A stretch of DNA of 64,000 nt from Pilasporangium apinafurcum (Eukaryota > Oomycota > Peronosporomycetes > Pythiales > Pythiaceae), in assembly GCA_001600495.1 (NCBI GenBank), contig BCKE01000012.1, forward strand, positions 359,844-423,843, written 5' to 3'. The notes beneath the pieces were generated by a model, which was not told the origin of the DNA, did not search any database, and saw only the letters and a list, made by a program, of their open reading frames with translations. Below, piece by piece: positions 10,101-22,131 of this stretch. Position numbers and translations under genes: made by a program. The number at the start of each line of letters is the position of its first letter. The first letter of the stretch is position 1.

Positions 10101-10471
10101 CATCACCGCAGTGTGAGAAGGTGTTCCAGCTCTTTGACAATGAAAAAACCGGCCGCATCGACGTGCGTGAGTTTATGATTGCACTATCGAATTTCTCTGG
10201 GGCTGAGAAAGATGAGAAGCTGAAGTTTGCGTTCATGGTCTTTGACGAGGACGGCAATGGTGTGATCACACGGCAAGAGCTCATGAAGATCCTCAAGGCC
10301 AACCATATGGCCTCCAGTGAAGCCGAAGTGGCTCGGAAAGCTGACACGATCATGTCTCAAGGTGATAAAGATGGTGACGGCGTGATCTCATTCGACGAGT
10401 TCTCGGTTGTGAGCAAGAAATTCCCTAATATTCTATTCCCAGCGTACACTTTGGGCATGACGAAAGATTGA
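7127..10471 (+). CDS. Pro/Gly-rich C2 and EF-hand calcium-binding protein, 11 exons
   Basis: Exons by splice sites and frame: 7127-7146, 7217-7344, 7423-7620, 7682-7732, 7807-7839, 7913-7957, 8046-8606, 8682-8705, 8796-8807, 8899-8943 and 9033-10471, giving 851 residues. The first ~390 residues are Pro/Gly/Arg-rich repeats ([17 protein letters not shown]). Next is a C2 domain ([44 protein letters not shown]). Six EF-hand loops follow: [48 protein letters not shown] (weaker), [12 protein letters not shown] and [12 protein letters not shown]. It should bind calcium and perhaps membranes through C2. No signal peptide or transmembrane segment is seen. Exons 3-10 are all multiples of three and flanked by phase-1 introns. 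Exons 8 and 9 (24 and 12 nt) are the least certain. Confidence 0.85.
8106..8606 (+). repeat. Pro/Gly/Met-rich coding repeat array in exon 7
   Basis: Tandem imperfect units encoding [20 protein letters not shown]-like and [17 protein letters not shown]-like strings. The DNA repeats (CCTCCAGGTATGGCT and relatives) would be prone to slippage and length polymorphism. The array also creates a long antisense open frame at 8035-8766 that is not a gene. Confidence 0.85.
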
Positions 10472-10719
10472 GATGGCTACATTTCGTAATAAACCTAATG
10501 TGGTGCAAATAAACCGAAAGGTTTGAATCAATACAATAACTATTGTTTATTTCAATACATTGACAATATATTGCAAAATATCCATTATTGGATGGATACA
10601 ATAATTATTATTGTATATTTCTGCGATACTGACAATATTATTATGATAGTCGTCTCTGTTATTGGCAAAAAATAATGTCTCTACATCATCAAAAATCGTA
10701 TTGATTGAAGCATTGATAA

Positions 10720-13700
10720 ATGAAGCGCGGACGGATCACACGAGGGACGACGCGGCGCGTGCTTCGCCGGAAGAACATCGTCCAAGATGAGGATGATTCA
10801 GAGGAAGAAGAAGAGGAGGAAGAAGAGGAACAGCCTCCGAAGAAGATAACGCGCAGTCAGAAGAAAAAACAGCAGAAACAGGAAGAGGAGGAGGAGGAAG
10901 AACCGGATGACGATGAGGAGGAAGACGACGAGGAAGAGGATGACGAGGAGGAGGAGGAGGAAGAAGAAGAAGAAGAAGAAGAAGAAGAAGAAGAGGAGGA
11001 AGATGATGAAGACGATGAGGAGGAGGAAGCAGACGCAGTGGAGCGGAAGAAAAATAGCACAGCGAAGCCGCCAGTCAAAGCGAAATCTGCGAAGGCGCTA
11101 ACACCACAAGCCAAGAAGCAGAAGCGGCAAATTGTGGAGACTGAAGAAGAGGACGAAGAGGAAGAAGCCGAAGAAGAAAAGAAAGAAGAAGTAGAAGGGC
11201 CTACAGGAAAAGACATTGGTAATGCAATGGCAACTGAGGAGGAGGAAGAAGAAGAGGAGACGAAGAGCAACGCCAACTCCGTTTCATCTACTCCTGTGGC
11301 ATCACCTGTGAAGCGTAAAGGTAAAGGATAATTATCTTGCATGTGTAATGGCTATGGTGATGAACTCGAATGTGTTTTCTGTATATTAGGGCTTTCAATC
11401 GACACGTTGATGAACAATGCTGAGGAAGCACCTACATCCAACGAGAATGAAGGCGTTCCCGACCAAAACATTCGAGAAGTTCTACATGCAGCCGCTACAG
11501 AACAGGATTTATTGGACGTAAGTACAAACCGGAGGCTGGATAGCTGGCACACCACTACCAAAAACAATCTGATAAATGCGTGTGCTGATGTCATAGGTGT
11601 TGAAGGAGCTGTGTGAACGATTAATTAAACAAGGGAAGAATCCGAGCCGCTTGCTGTCCTTTGGAATTCTAAGCGTCGTGAAGGAGCAGCCAGAGGTGCG
11701 AACTTTTTCGTGCTTGCTCTGTTTAGTGGTTGATATTCACTCGTGCTTTGCTCCCGGCATGTGTAATGATAGCGGTTCCGCCCACCGCCTATCTTGAAGT
11801 ATTTACTACGGCTTTTGCGGTCAAAACACTATCTCGGTGCGAAGGATCAAGGACAACCAAGCAACGATAATACTACTGGTATGAAGAAATCGTCGGTAGC
11901 AAGTGAACATTTGGAAGTCTCCTTGCCCGTTTTGGTCTCTAATCTGCTTGTACAGATTATGAAGGTATGGTTGCAAAAAGAAATTGCGTCATAGCTGACA
12001 GATTCATCATTCTTTAATGTATAACGAGTTTTGAATGCGCCGTTTGTTTGGAAACAGGACATGGACGAGTGGCCAGTGGACAGCATCAAGGTGTTCCTGG
12101 ATGATTCTCTCTACTCTCGCGTATGGGTGGACCATGAACTGAGCCAGCTTTTCGTGCAAAACGTAAAGACAATATTGCAAACTGGTGAAATCTCGGACGA
12201 TCAAGATATGGCACCTGCGAATGGCCAACCACTTGTGCGTCCTCGATTCCGAGGCATTCATGTCTTTCATGAGATGCGAGATTTAACGATTAATCATATC
12301 CGTTCCCGTCTTACGGAGCTTGAGAAAGAGAAAACCGGTTTGCATGGCTCTTCAAGTGGATACTCTGGTGGGAGTAACGGTATTCGTAACATGATTCTCA
12401 CTCTGATCGATTTCGCTGGTATTCCGCAAGCACGAGTATTGGCGGCAGAGAATATGGAGGCATGGCTTCAGAACCCATCAGTCAAGGGTCCGACAAAAGA
12501 GCTTCTCAATAAACTTGTGACGGTATGTACATCCATACTCATGCAGACATTAACATGTATGCTAACTTGATTTGCTTTCCATATAGCTTTGCAAATCTAC
12601 CGATCAACACGATCTTACTACAGTGGATTTGCTGCTGAAAATGAAATTAAAATCAACGATGTTCCAGCTAAAAGTGGAAACTATCACTCAGCTCGTGCGT
12701 CAAAATAAGGCGTACTTGAAATTGGCGTTGTCAGTCTACATTACTCGTGAGCGACCCAACAACATGGGAAAAGATGTGGACAACATTAAAATGCTACAAC
12801 ATATCTTTCGTGCAGCCCGTTCGACAACTGCTGTCTCAGGAATCCTTGGTACTTCCGATGATGTGTTTTATCGGATGCCAAACATCCACCAAGGAACAAT
12901 GGCGAGCAAAGAACTTGCTCGAGTTTTTCGAGAATTATCGAGTACTACTGATGTCGCTCCAGTTCTCAAGACCATTGTTCGAAAGATTCTGAAGCAGTTA
13001 ACTTTTGAGCAAGTCGATATCAAGTCTCTGTGCGTTGGTATGCTAGAAAATGAGGGTCATTGGGACGTGTTGACCAAGTATGGAGACACTCGCTTGCTTG
13101 ATTATATGTCATTGGTGACTGGAATCATCTGGCTTGTCTTGCTTATGAGAGGTGCTGCAGTTAAAAGTCTGCAAATTCAACAATCGAACACATCAGGTCG
13201 TCCAGGAGGGGGTGCAAATGCATTGGGAGCACCTATGAAACTTGGAGGTTCTCAGCCGATACCTAGACGTACCAATCAGCCCGTTGGAGTATCGAGACTG
13301 GGTTCTCGTGAAGTCAAAGTTACTCCTGTTGCTGTTACCAAAGTGAAGCCTCCAGCAAACAAGCCCACACCTCCGACGCCATCTGGAAGCACTGCATTAG
13401 GAGCAACCTCTAGTACTTCAGCGACATCCAGTGGTGGAGCACCAACTTTGTCCACTGACAATGGAAAATCTGTGAAAGTAGCTGTCCGTGCAAAAGAAGA
13501 GTTGCTACAAACGATGGCCTATGTTCAGCGAGAAGCAATTATTTGCTGCCAAGACATATTCACGCATTTCTCTCTCAGTGGGGAGTCTCCATTTGAAAAG
13601 CTGGTGTATGAAGCGATCGTGAAGAAGCTATTGTTTCTTGATATTCCACCGGATGTACAGCCCACCGAGCATGACAAAACATGCTTTCTGTCAACGAAAG

Positions 13701-16700
13701 AAGATATCCCAATTCACCCAGAAACGCTCAGTTTATTGACAAGATTGTACAACTCTTGTAAAGCCATAGATCGCATTGAGGCTTTGCGAACACTTGAAAC
13801 AATGGTATTCCGTGCTGCTGAAGGTCAAATAAACCGTGAAGGGATATGGCGGAAGCACGACGATGATCTTGCTGTCTACAGTCAGAATGGCGGTGTGATT
13901 GGCATTGAAGTGAAGGACATCCAGCTAGTAAAGGAACTACTCCAGCTTGCACAGGTATACCTGCTCTTCCTTTTTGCTGTATAATTCCACTCTAACGAAT
14001 TTGTAATGGTCCACCAGTGGGGAAGCAATGGGAAGGAAGAACATAATTTCTGTCATTCAAGTCGATTTTGGATCTGCTGTACAATCTTGCTGGTAATGTT
14101 TTTTGCAATATGTACGGATTATATTAGCTGTTCTTAAATCTGCTTCATGCATTTATAGATAATTGCGAGCTTCAACCCAAACACGGTCGGAGACTTTTTG
14201 TGGAGGGAGATTCCAACGCTTCGATGTCTAATGCAAATGATAATAACCGGCCGATACGAATTCCCAGCCATTAACTCGAAGGACCCATTCTTGCTTGGCA
14301 AACATGCGTCCAATTTTTCCGATCTAATCCAAGGGAATATGCAACTGCAAGAGTACGAACAACAATTGATTCAGCATGTCCAAGATCCTGCGGCTTTAGA
14401 AGATCCCTTAATGGTATTTGAATTGGATGGAATTGCTCGACAACCGCCACCCGCTATTTTGGATCACTTACGATCACTTGATCGAAAGTTCAAACTCGGT
14501 GTTCGATTGCGTCAAAGTCGAACAAAGGATTTCCTGATGGAAATGGTGGCTGGGAATGATTCACTGGGTGAACAGGGAGATTCTCCTGAAAGTGCATGGT
14601 GGATCGCTGATATTGTATGTGAGGACTTTGATACCGTTCAGTACCTTCCGTATGGATGTTTGTGCAAACTTTTATTACTAGCTCAACGAGGTCATAGTGA
14701 TGCTGATGGTTTGGGAATGGTATCAAAAAATCCACTTCTGAGTCAGCTCGTCCCTAAACTGCTTGAAAAACTACGTGACTATTTAGCGGATGAAAAAGAC
14801 ACAGATGGCGTTGCGTCGAACGTAGTCTTGTATTACTTGGAGTGTTTAAATTCGGCTGATCATCATACCAGAAGAATGGCATGTCAGATTCTGCATCAAT
14901 TGACGACTGGAGCGACAGATGACAAGCAAGATCCTGATGTTGAAGCTACCGACAATGGATCATCACGTGGTGTTGAAGAAGATTTCAAGCATGTGATGAG
15001 CTTCAGTTGGTTGTCGGGCTTGGCCAAACTGCCATGCTACTCTACAACTCGAGAGTCAATATTTGCTTCGTTGGAGAATGTACTTGAACGAGAATCATCG
15101 GTTTTATCCTTGCAAGTTTGTGTCAAGGCAATGCATTCGCTCTGGAAAGAACAAAGTAGTATCGACGTCAAAGTAGAAGATAAGCTGGAGCCAGGCCAAT
15201 CAGCTACGGATCAGTTGACGTTGCTTGCAGGGGCTTATGGAAAGCTACTATCGAGCAGAGAGTTTATAGCAAATGTGTTACTGAAAGATGCTGAACTCTA
15301 CGCTATTATGGTGGAAGTGCTGTGGCATGCCATCGACCGTCAGCTCCTCGATGCTTCGTCACTGAAGACATCTCCCGGAATGAGTTTTTCAGATTGCAAG
15401 GTCTTCTACATAGCTGACAGCACGAACAAGCTTCGCGAGATCAAACTGCCAGTTCACATCATCCATGGTATCATTCATGTTCTATGTTCTCCCCATGCTC
15501 GAGATGACGACGACAAAGACAGCCCCATAAAGACGTATCTTATTAAGTTGATTCAGAGTTTGTTTCCAAAATCTGCTGCTAACGCGAAGGCTGTAGGAAG
15601 CACAGGATTGATCGCTACGAAAGACACCCGCCTTTACCCTGATCACCTTCTGGTCAAGCTTGCCTCCTCGTCGCCGAATGCCCATCTTTGTGCAGCTGCC
15701 GTGAAGGCTATGTCAAACGAGGCATTATGGAAGCTACTGCAATCATCTGCGCTAAAGGAGCAGTGTGTTGACGCGACCTTGCAGTTGCTGTGTGAAATGA
15801 TTCGAACCAATGAAGGGCTTGCTGCGTCTGGTTTACTCGCAGCTATGCGAACCTCTGCGCTCAACGAAGCAGCGGGTCGTGCTTTATCATATTTGGCTGT
15901 CTACGAAGACGGAACATCAAAATACTCGCAGCCCGTTCTTCAACATCTCAAAGAAGTTATTGAATGGCTTCGGAGCAAATCTTCGACAGATTCTGTGACG
16001 TCAGATGCTGAGGAAGAATTGCTGCTATCTGGAGGTTTTACAACTGTCAGCATCAGCCAACTTCAACCTATGGAGCAATTCATTCCTGTGAAAAAAACAT
16101 TTTACTCACGTAGTGGTGACTCCATCACGCATCATAAGGCAATGGCTAGTGAGGTTAATGCATCTTCAGCGCACGCAGATCCAGCGAACAAATCCGAATT
16201 GGATGTTTTTCACGATGCTTATTTTCCTGTCCCGAAGGAACGCTCTACACTCTCTCCACTGTTGGATGATGCAAAGAAAATACCAGTGAAGGAAACGGTA
16301 CCTCGTTTAAGCAATGGGGGAGAGCTGCTGTCGTCCATCGTTCCGAGCATTATATGCAAGTCTTGCCCAAAGACAAACCAGTTGGAGGTGTCAGTTTTTG
16401 ACACATGGAAATTGCATATTGCATTGTTGCACTGTGTGCGCACATCCTGTAACTCCAAAGAAGGAGCAGTGCAGCTAGCAAATGCTCTTCTTCAAATTGT
16501 TAAGCACTTAAGAAGCTGTTTGAGTTCGAGCCATCGCAAAGACTGTTGTGAACTTCTTCGGCAAACATTGTCCAATATACAGGGGAAATTCTCCTACTCA
16601 GCGACGATCAGCTTCATTCGCCGTGTCGTACAAGTCGACACTATTGACGACTTATGCCAATTGGATGACGCATCTATTGCTGCAGATATGCAAACAGCGT

Positions 16701-18366
16701 TTGCCTTAATCGTGGACTTTATCAATGCAACTTTCTCCGCGTGGAAGGAAAAGAGTATGAAAGTTAAATTGGATGCCTTGGTATTACACAGCTTAGTTGT
16801 TCTGGTGAAAGACTACGAAGTACTGAGGCGGATGGAAACCAGAAACAAGGATAACGGAGAAGCTTATCGCAGTCCGAGCGATCTGATTGAAGTTATCATT
16901 GCCGACCAAGACGATGACCACTCTTTGATCCATGTTCTTGACGCCATATTGACATCGAATCCTCATTTTGTAAAACTGCCGAACGTGTTTAAATTGCATT
17001 CGGAAATCCGCAGTGAGCTGATTATGGTAAGCCTGTTGACTTTCAGATTATGATTTTATATTGCACTTCTCATCTTTGGAGCTAATGCGATTTTTGATTA
17101 GACATTGTATTTCCAGTATCCAAAGATGGTTGCTGGACATCTCGATGCCTTACACCTTGGGTGGGAGTTGCTGATCAACGCTGACGGTAGCTCATCGAAC
17201 TCTCATGCTCAAGTGCATGTTGGAGATAAGAATATGTTGGCCCATGTGGACAGTGTTCTCAATGATTTGGCACAGGATAATGCAGATGTTTTAGATCGTT
17301 TTCGCGAGATCACGATGCGTCACCCGTTCTTGGTGGTTGCTCGCTTCCCGAATCGACTACGACAGCTGTTTGGGACGGTATCACTGACGCAAATTTATCT
17401 CAACACGTCTCTCTTCCAAAATGTAAACTGTGAAACTTCTATCTTCATGTTCACTGCAGTTATAGGGATCACTAAGCTGTTATTATTTGTATAATGTAGA
17501 TCCTGAGCGCGATGGGAATTGTTCGGCCGTATATTGAGGCCAACCAAGCACTATGGATCACATTTTGCCAATTTGTGTTTGAGCTACTAGAAGTGATCGC
17601 GAACCACCACGCCAGCGAGTTCCACGCGCTCATCATCCGCATTTGGGACATCTTTTATGATGCCTTTGAATCTGATTACGACGCGGCTACTAAGGAAATT
17701 TTTCAGCCTGATCGACGTGTTATTCTAAGCTCTATCATATCCATCTATGCGTCGTATCCTGAAACCGCTACATTCGGTGATCTGGTCGAGTGCTGTAACA
17801 ATGAAACGAAATTGCAGGCAGTTCTTGCGATCATCAATGCAGCTAGGAACAAACACGCATTTACGGTGTCGTCTGGTCAACAGGAACAGGTCGAGCAATT
17901 TCTCGAGTCGCTGAATGCTGCAGAGAGACCATTGGGTGAGCTAAATTGGACCGAAGTAGAGCAGATCCTTCAATACATCAACCAATTTTGTATCAAGTGC
18001 CAGCAGGAAGCGTCGACACCTCCCTTGGTGAGCGCATGCGCGTCCTCACTGACCAAGCTGCTGTTTGTGGCTACGATCACAAAGTCGTTGATGAATGGAC
18101 TGTGCCAAACGCTCTTGAACCTCATGAAGACAGATTCTTCATGTATCGTTGCCGTAATGACATCATATGTTGAGTGTCTACGCATGCTTCGTCCCGGCTT
18201 AAAGGAAAGCGCGGTGGCGTATGTCTTGGACTACCTCGCGTTTGCAAGCGGATCACAAAAACGCCAGATCTTGCAGCTTTTATTTGATGACTCCAGTGAT
18301 ATTGCCAAGTCTAAATTAGTCTCGTATTTGAAAAGCACAGCGTTCAAGATGAGTTTGATAGCCTAG
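10720..18366 (+). CDS. INTS1: Integrator complex subunit 1
   Basis: Ten exons: 10720-11320, 11390-11517, 11597-11695, 11773-11964, 12058-12522, 12587-13954, 14018-14092, 14159-17026, 17102-17377 and 17500-18366, giving 2312 residues; animal INTS1 is about 2190. INTS1 is the largest scaffold of the nuclear Integrator complex, which cleaves nascent snRNA and attenuates Pol II. Key matches are the segment SRFWICCTILLIIASFNP across the exon 7/8 junction, then FLWREIPTLRCLMQMIITG, then ARQPPPAILDHLRSLDRKFK, RLRQSRTKDFLMEM and LPYGCLCKLLLLAQ, in the same order as in animal INTS1. The first ~200 residues are a basic start and very long Glu/Asp runs, joined by a phase-1 intron; these are not typical of INTS1. 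The exon 9 acceptor could also be at 17116. Confidence 0.85.
10797..11030 (+). repeat. GAA/GAG/GAT codon repeat (poly-Glu/Asp)
   Basis: Purine-only trinucleotide tracts encode runs of Glu with some Asp inside exon 1 of the INTS1 gene. They produce a spurious Ser-rich antisense frame at 10857-11342. Confidence 0.9.
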
Positions 18367-18428
18367 GCAAAGGTAATCGTCTTAGAGATCAAGAGAGTGC
18401 GGCGGTATGCCGAATAAGTGTTGACGTC

Positions 18429-19472
18429 TCATTCGCTTTTGATCACATGCTTAGATTTTCTCGCTGAAATGAACAGACTGACGACGATTCCACTAGCATG
18501 ACCTAGCAGAGTTCCATATACACAGGTTAAGGGCCATTGCTGCTCCAATGGAATATACAAAATAGAAAATTAGTGCCATCCATGAAAGTCTGACTTGATA
18601 TTCAATGAGTTTGTACCTGCCAAGGTCGATCCCAATCCAATGGAATCGGAAGCGCGCCAAAATACGCGCCAAATACTGCACCGATGGTGGTACTCGCGAG
18701 GCAGACCTCTTCATTATCCTTTGCTCTATGAAGGGAGAGTGTCAATGTTCCATTGAGATACTTCCAGCAGCAATAACAGCCAAAAGGAACTCTACCGAAG
18801 GTTCAAGATGACATCTATCCAGTCATGGAATCGAAAACCAAAGCGAATCGTCAGTGGGAGCGCTGAAAAACTCGCTAGTAACATTGACAACGAGAGAGTT
18901 CGCAGTACCAAACTGAAGGTACCGAGCAGACATATTCAAAATAGAGAGGACATTTATCAGTATCAATCATACTAACTATGTTTCTTGGTGTAGTAACATC
19001 GTACTCTTGCACAGGTGCACCGAAGAGAATAATGACGACGTGGAAGAACGCCGTGCCCAAAGCAAGACCACCAAGCCCATGGCCAATCTGAAGGACCTAC
19101 ACCATTGCCATCACCTCCATTCAATAGAGCTCAATGAGATAGAAAAGGCATATACTTGCGAAGATGGTCATACCGCACGCTTAGCAGGCGATTGGAGGAG
19201 CAAAACACTCGTGATGAGCATCAAACCCACAAGAAAAGGGATGATGCAAGCAAGCCCGCTGATCACATTCTCTTCTAAACTCTTCTTTGTCCTATTGTAG
19301 ATCACGACACAGTTTCGTTCAATACACAGCGAACACCTTTCTCTATCAATACAAAACAGCAATAGACATACAGGAGCTTTGGCAGCTGGACTGCACATGG
19401 CAGTGGCAGTAGCAGTTGTAGCAACAGCAGCGCTGGTCGGAGCGACGCCATCGACAGCATTGTGCTTGCCAT
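18429..19472 (-). CDS. PIGF: GPI ethanolamine phosphate transferase stabilising subunit PIG-F
   Basis: Six exons on the minus strand: 19372-19472, 19174-19291, 19005-19096, 18796-18912, 18617-18725 and 18429-18539, giving 215 residues; animal PIG-F is about 219. PIG-F is an ER membrane protein that works with PIG-O and PIG-G in adding ethanolamine phosphate to the GPI glycan. The diagnostic motif is FGALPIPLDWDRPWQ, continuing across the last intron into QWPLTCVYGTLLGHASG. Upstream, TAFFHVVIILFGAPVQ aligns with the FHVIFVLYGAPL region of the family. About six hydrophobic segments are present. All joins keep frame and use GT-AG sites. An ATG at 19472 gives a hydrophobic N-terminus. The secreted family at 1-5501, with predicted GPI signals, would depend on this pathway. 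Confidence 0.88.
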
Positions 19473-19713
19473 CTAGCAGCACATTTTACAGACAGATCGT
19501 AATCTCTTCGCTCACGCAACTTAAGTGCAATACCTGGCACCAATAGGAATTGAACGACAAAAGAGTATGCACCATTAGAAATTAAAGTGACATTTGTGCA
19601 ACAATATGTTGCTACAGCGGCGACAATAAATTATTGTCTTACCTCAAATAGTCTAGAGCCCGAACAGAAAGGCAAGAACAAGAAGCAAAGCCAGCAAGGG
19701 CATAAATGGCATG

Positions 19714-20025
19714 TCAGCAGAATTCGTGGAGTATGGATATCGATACCCCACAAAACAGCCCTGCGAAGGACACACGAAGTGCTGCGATGGCGTGGCCTTC
19801 ACGGAATGCTACACATTTCACGAAAATGCCGCAGAACCCGTGGATGAAAATGGTCAGCAATGGGTGCAGCCTCCACTTTAGCACTCAATTATAATCCGTT
19901 GATGATTTACCTGATCCTGATTGATGCAGATCCGCACTCCAGACACATACTACGCAACACACAATACCATGCCCCCAGAACAGCAAGGTACAGACGCAAG
20001 CGACATTCGTGAATCCATCATCCAT
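19714..20025 (-). CDS. Candidate small membrane protein, two exons
   Basis: Proposed exons are 19911-20025 and 19714-19808, giving 69 residues. The N-terminus MDDGFTNVACVCTLLFWGHG leads into a hydrophobic segment (IVCCVVCVWS). The second exon is also hydrophobic (IAALRVSFAGLFCGVSISIL). I do not recognise a family. The intron would be 102 nt, normal for this locus. A 27-nt intron (19884-19910) would also keep frame but is far shorter than the other introns. The ATG lies only 48 bases from the ATG of the divergent small gene at 20074. Exon structure is tentative. Confidence 0.35.
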
Positions 20026-20073
20026 TGACTGATTGTCTTTGATTGTTTGGCTGCTGTTCCATCAGTGATCACG

Positions 20074-20297
20074 ATGGAGCCGACCCACAGTCTGCTACGA
20101 ATGCTCTACCAGACTACCGATCGAAAAGTATGGAAGCGCATCTAATCAAGCTGGTATTGTTATTTTTTCCAAAGTCTAACGACCATTTTTTTGCATGTGT
20201 CCTGACGTAGACGGCAGGCAAGCGGGATCATGGTGATCAAGAGAACGGCGACACTCGAGCTGGTTCTCGAGCATTGAAGACCCCAAGGAACTTTTAG
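20074..20297 (+). CDS. Candidate 46-residue hypothetical protein, two exons
   Basis: Exons 20074-20127 and 20211-20297 are joined by an 83-nt intron with a GTATGG donor and a pyrimidine-rich tract ending in TAG, phase 0. The product starts MEPTHSLLRMLYQTTDRK and continues TAGKRDHGDQENG, ending ALKTPRNF. It is hydrophilic, basic at the end, with no signal peptide or membrane segment. No family is recognised. Support is the clean splice site and frame, and the position in a tight divergent pair with the small membrane protein gene. It could be a chance frame. Confidence 0.4.
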
Positions 20298-20432
20298 ATG
20301 CTGTTACTATATGTTTAATTATCTTTTTTTTGGTGAATCATGCTTCTTTTATAAAAACAGACCTTATGGCCTTAGAGACGACGATAACTTATGATCCACA
20401 GAATCCAGGTGTATGAATATACAAAGGAATGT

Positions 20433-21515
20433 CTATTGCAATTCGTCGTCCTCTAGTTCAGCTAATGAATCCAGCGCATTGGGTGATAAAAGCGTGTCGG
20501 TCCACTTGAGTAGGTTGTTCACTTCATCTTCGTCCAAGGATTTGTCCAGATCGTCCTGTTCATCATCAGCTGCAGCCTGAGAAAGAGCTGGATCGTACGG
20601 TCGTAGGAAATCCCATTCATCTGTTTCGTGCTGCTGTTGCTGCCAATGTTGCAATAATGGGAGGCGACATTCATATACATCAACTGGTGCTGAAATCTGA
20701 CTCTCTTCAGGAACTGCTAATGCTGCGTTGTGCTGCGTTTCAGGGTGAATGGCCGGTAGCCGCGTCATTTCAAGCTGTCGTTCATTTTTTGCTGTTTGAG
20801 TTGGTGACGATGGCGGAATAGGTTGCCTGTTAATTGGAGCAGGAGAAGCAGGCACATCGGTTCCTGCCTGCTTGACCCATTTCGCAAACATTTGCTTTCG
20901 CTTTTGCACCTGCTCAAGCGCCGTCAGCGGTGCTTTCTGGCTTTTTTTCTTCTTTTTCACCTTCTTTTTTAAGATAACTATATCTGCTTGTAGTCTCTGT
21001 TCTTCGTTCTCATCCGCTTCTTCATGCGTTTCTTGGTTGCTGCCATTCTTGTGGCAGAATGGGTTTCTTCTTACCGTATTAGATGCGCTTTTCTCGCGAC
21101 TGCTATTTGACGATGCAATAGAATGCGCTGCAGACTTTGGCCGGCTCACAGACTCGTGTAGATACAGCTCTCTTCGAGTTTTATTGGTACTATTGGATTC
21201 CAACAACGTTCGTGAAGAAGAAGCAGCAGAACCTGACACTTCGCCACTCTTGCGTGATTTGGCGGCCAATAGCAACGCCGGTAGTTTGGCGACCAGCGGC
21301 TGCATCAACTCCCGTATCCTGCATACGCATGTAATATATGTTAGCATAGTCCATGCGACTTTAAATCGATTTTTCTTATCTTTCTACCTGGCGTCATTGT
21401 CTGGTTCCTCTGGGATGGCCGCTCGCAATTGGTCTTCCCATTCCTTCCGGAGTCGCTGAAAGGCATTGTCCTGGATCTTCGCCAATCGATACTCTTGCCA
21501 CGGACCAATATACAT
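20433..21515 (-). CDS. Hypothetical coiled-coil protein beginning MYIGPWQEYRLAK
   Basis: Two exons, 21388-21515 and 20433-21318, separated by a 69-nt intron in phase 2, giving 337 residues. The N-terminal 60 residues (MYIGPWQEYRLAKIQ, then RLRKEWEDQLRAAIPEEPDN) look like a conserved helical segment. The middle is low-complexity Ser/Arg/Asn. A helical stretch follows with LQADIVILKKKVKKKKKSQK and ALEQVQKRKQMFAKWVKQAG. The tail is acidic (DEQDDLDKSLDEDEVNN). No enzyme motif is seen. The MYIGPW start occurs in some coiled-coil or ciliary proteins, which is only a weak hint. It is divergently transcribed from PET117. Confidence 0.65.
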
Positions 21516-21820
21516 ATCTTATAGACCCTATGGCCACAATAGAACGGCCATTAGAGAGAAATAAAGACAGTAAGCTGGTAATATGCATGGAAATCATTTC
21601 TACTCACTTTGCTTCCAGCTGCACCAGGAACTCGGTCGGCAACGTTTCATGGTCACTTTCCAGAACCTATTTTCAGTTTCTATCCTCTAATGATTGGTTA
21701 AAATACTGATATTTTAGTATTAATGTCCAATAAAAATACTTCATGGATGAGCAAGCAGCGTACAATGACGCTACACGCCAATAGCGCTACATTTTAGCAG
21801 GAGGTGGAGATCACAGCTAC

Positions 21821-22131
21821 ATGGCGCGGACATTGCAACAGCTCGTGGTCGCCAAGGCGCCGATTTTGGTGTTTACAGGACTCTCATTGGGCACAGCATA
21901 CGCCGTTTACTATGCCCATTACCAGCAAGTCGCGGAGAAGGAGGTACTATGTTTCTTGAGAGAGTTTGTGCTATTGATGGCAATGACGGATGATGTTTTG
22001 CTTGTCATTTTTTTGTTTCTTAGCAAATGCGCAGTGGGGTGATTCGTGACATCAGGCGAGACCGTATGAAGAGGCGCGAGCTGGCACAACAGCAGCAGCA
22101 ACAACAAATAACAACAACAATAGGCAACTAA
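21821..22131 (+). CDS. PET117: Cytochrome c oxidase assembly factor PET117-like
   Basis: Two exons, 21821-21943 and 22024-22131, give 76 residues. PET117 is a small mitochondrial inner-membrane-associated protein that helps couple heme a synthesis to complex IV assembly. The N-terminus has one hydrophobic segment (APILVFTGLSLGTAYAVYYA), followed by HYQQ, and exon 2 opens with the family signature SGVIRDIRRDRMKRRE. The C-terminus ends in a Gln run and a short Thr/Ile tail. Size and order match animal and fungal PET117. The split exon explains why simple ORF calling truncates it. Confidence 0.75.

Noticed and set aside
10857-11342. 161-codon minus-strand poly-Ser frame
   Set aside because: Antisense of the GAA/GAG repeat in INTS1 exon 1; no start context or family.
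19884-19910. 27-nt intron in the small membrane protein candidate
   Set aside because: Frame works, but the other modelled introns here are at least 60 nt; a 102-nt intron to 19809 gives the same frame.
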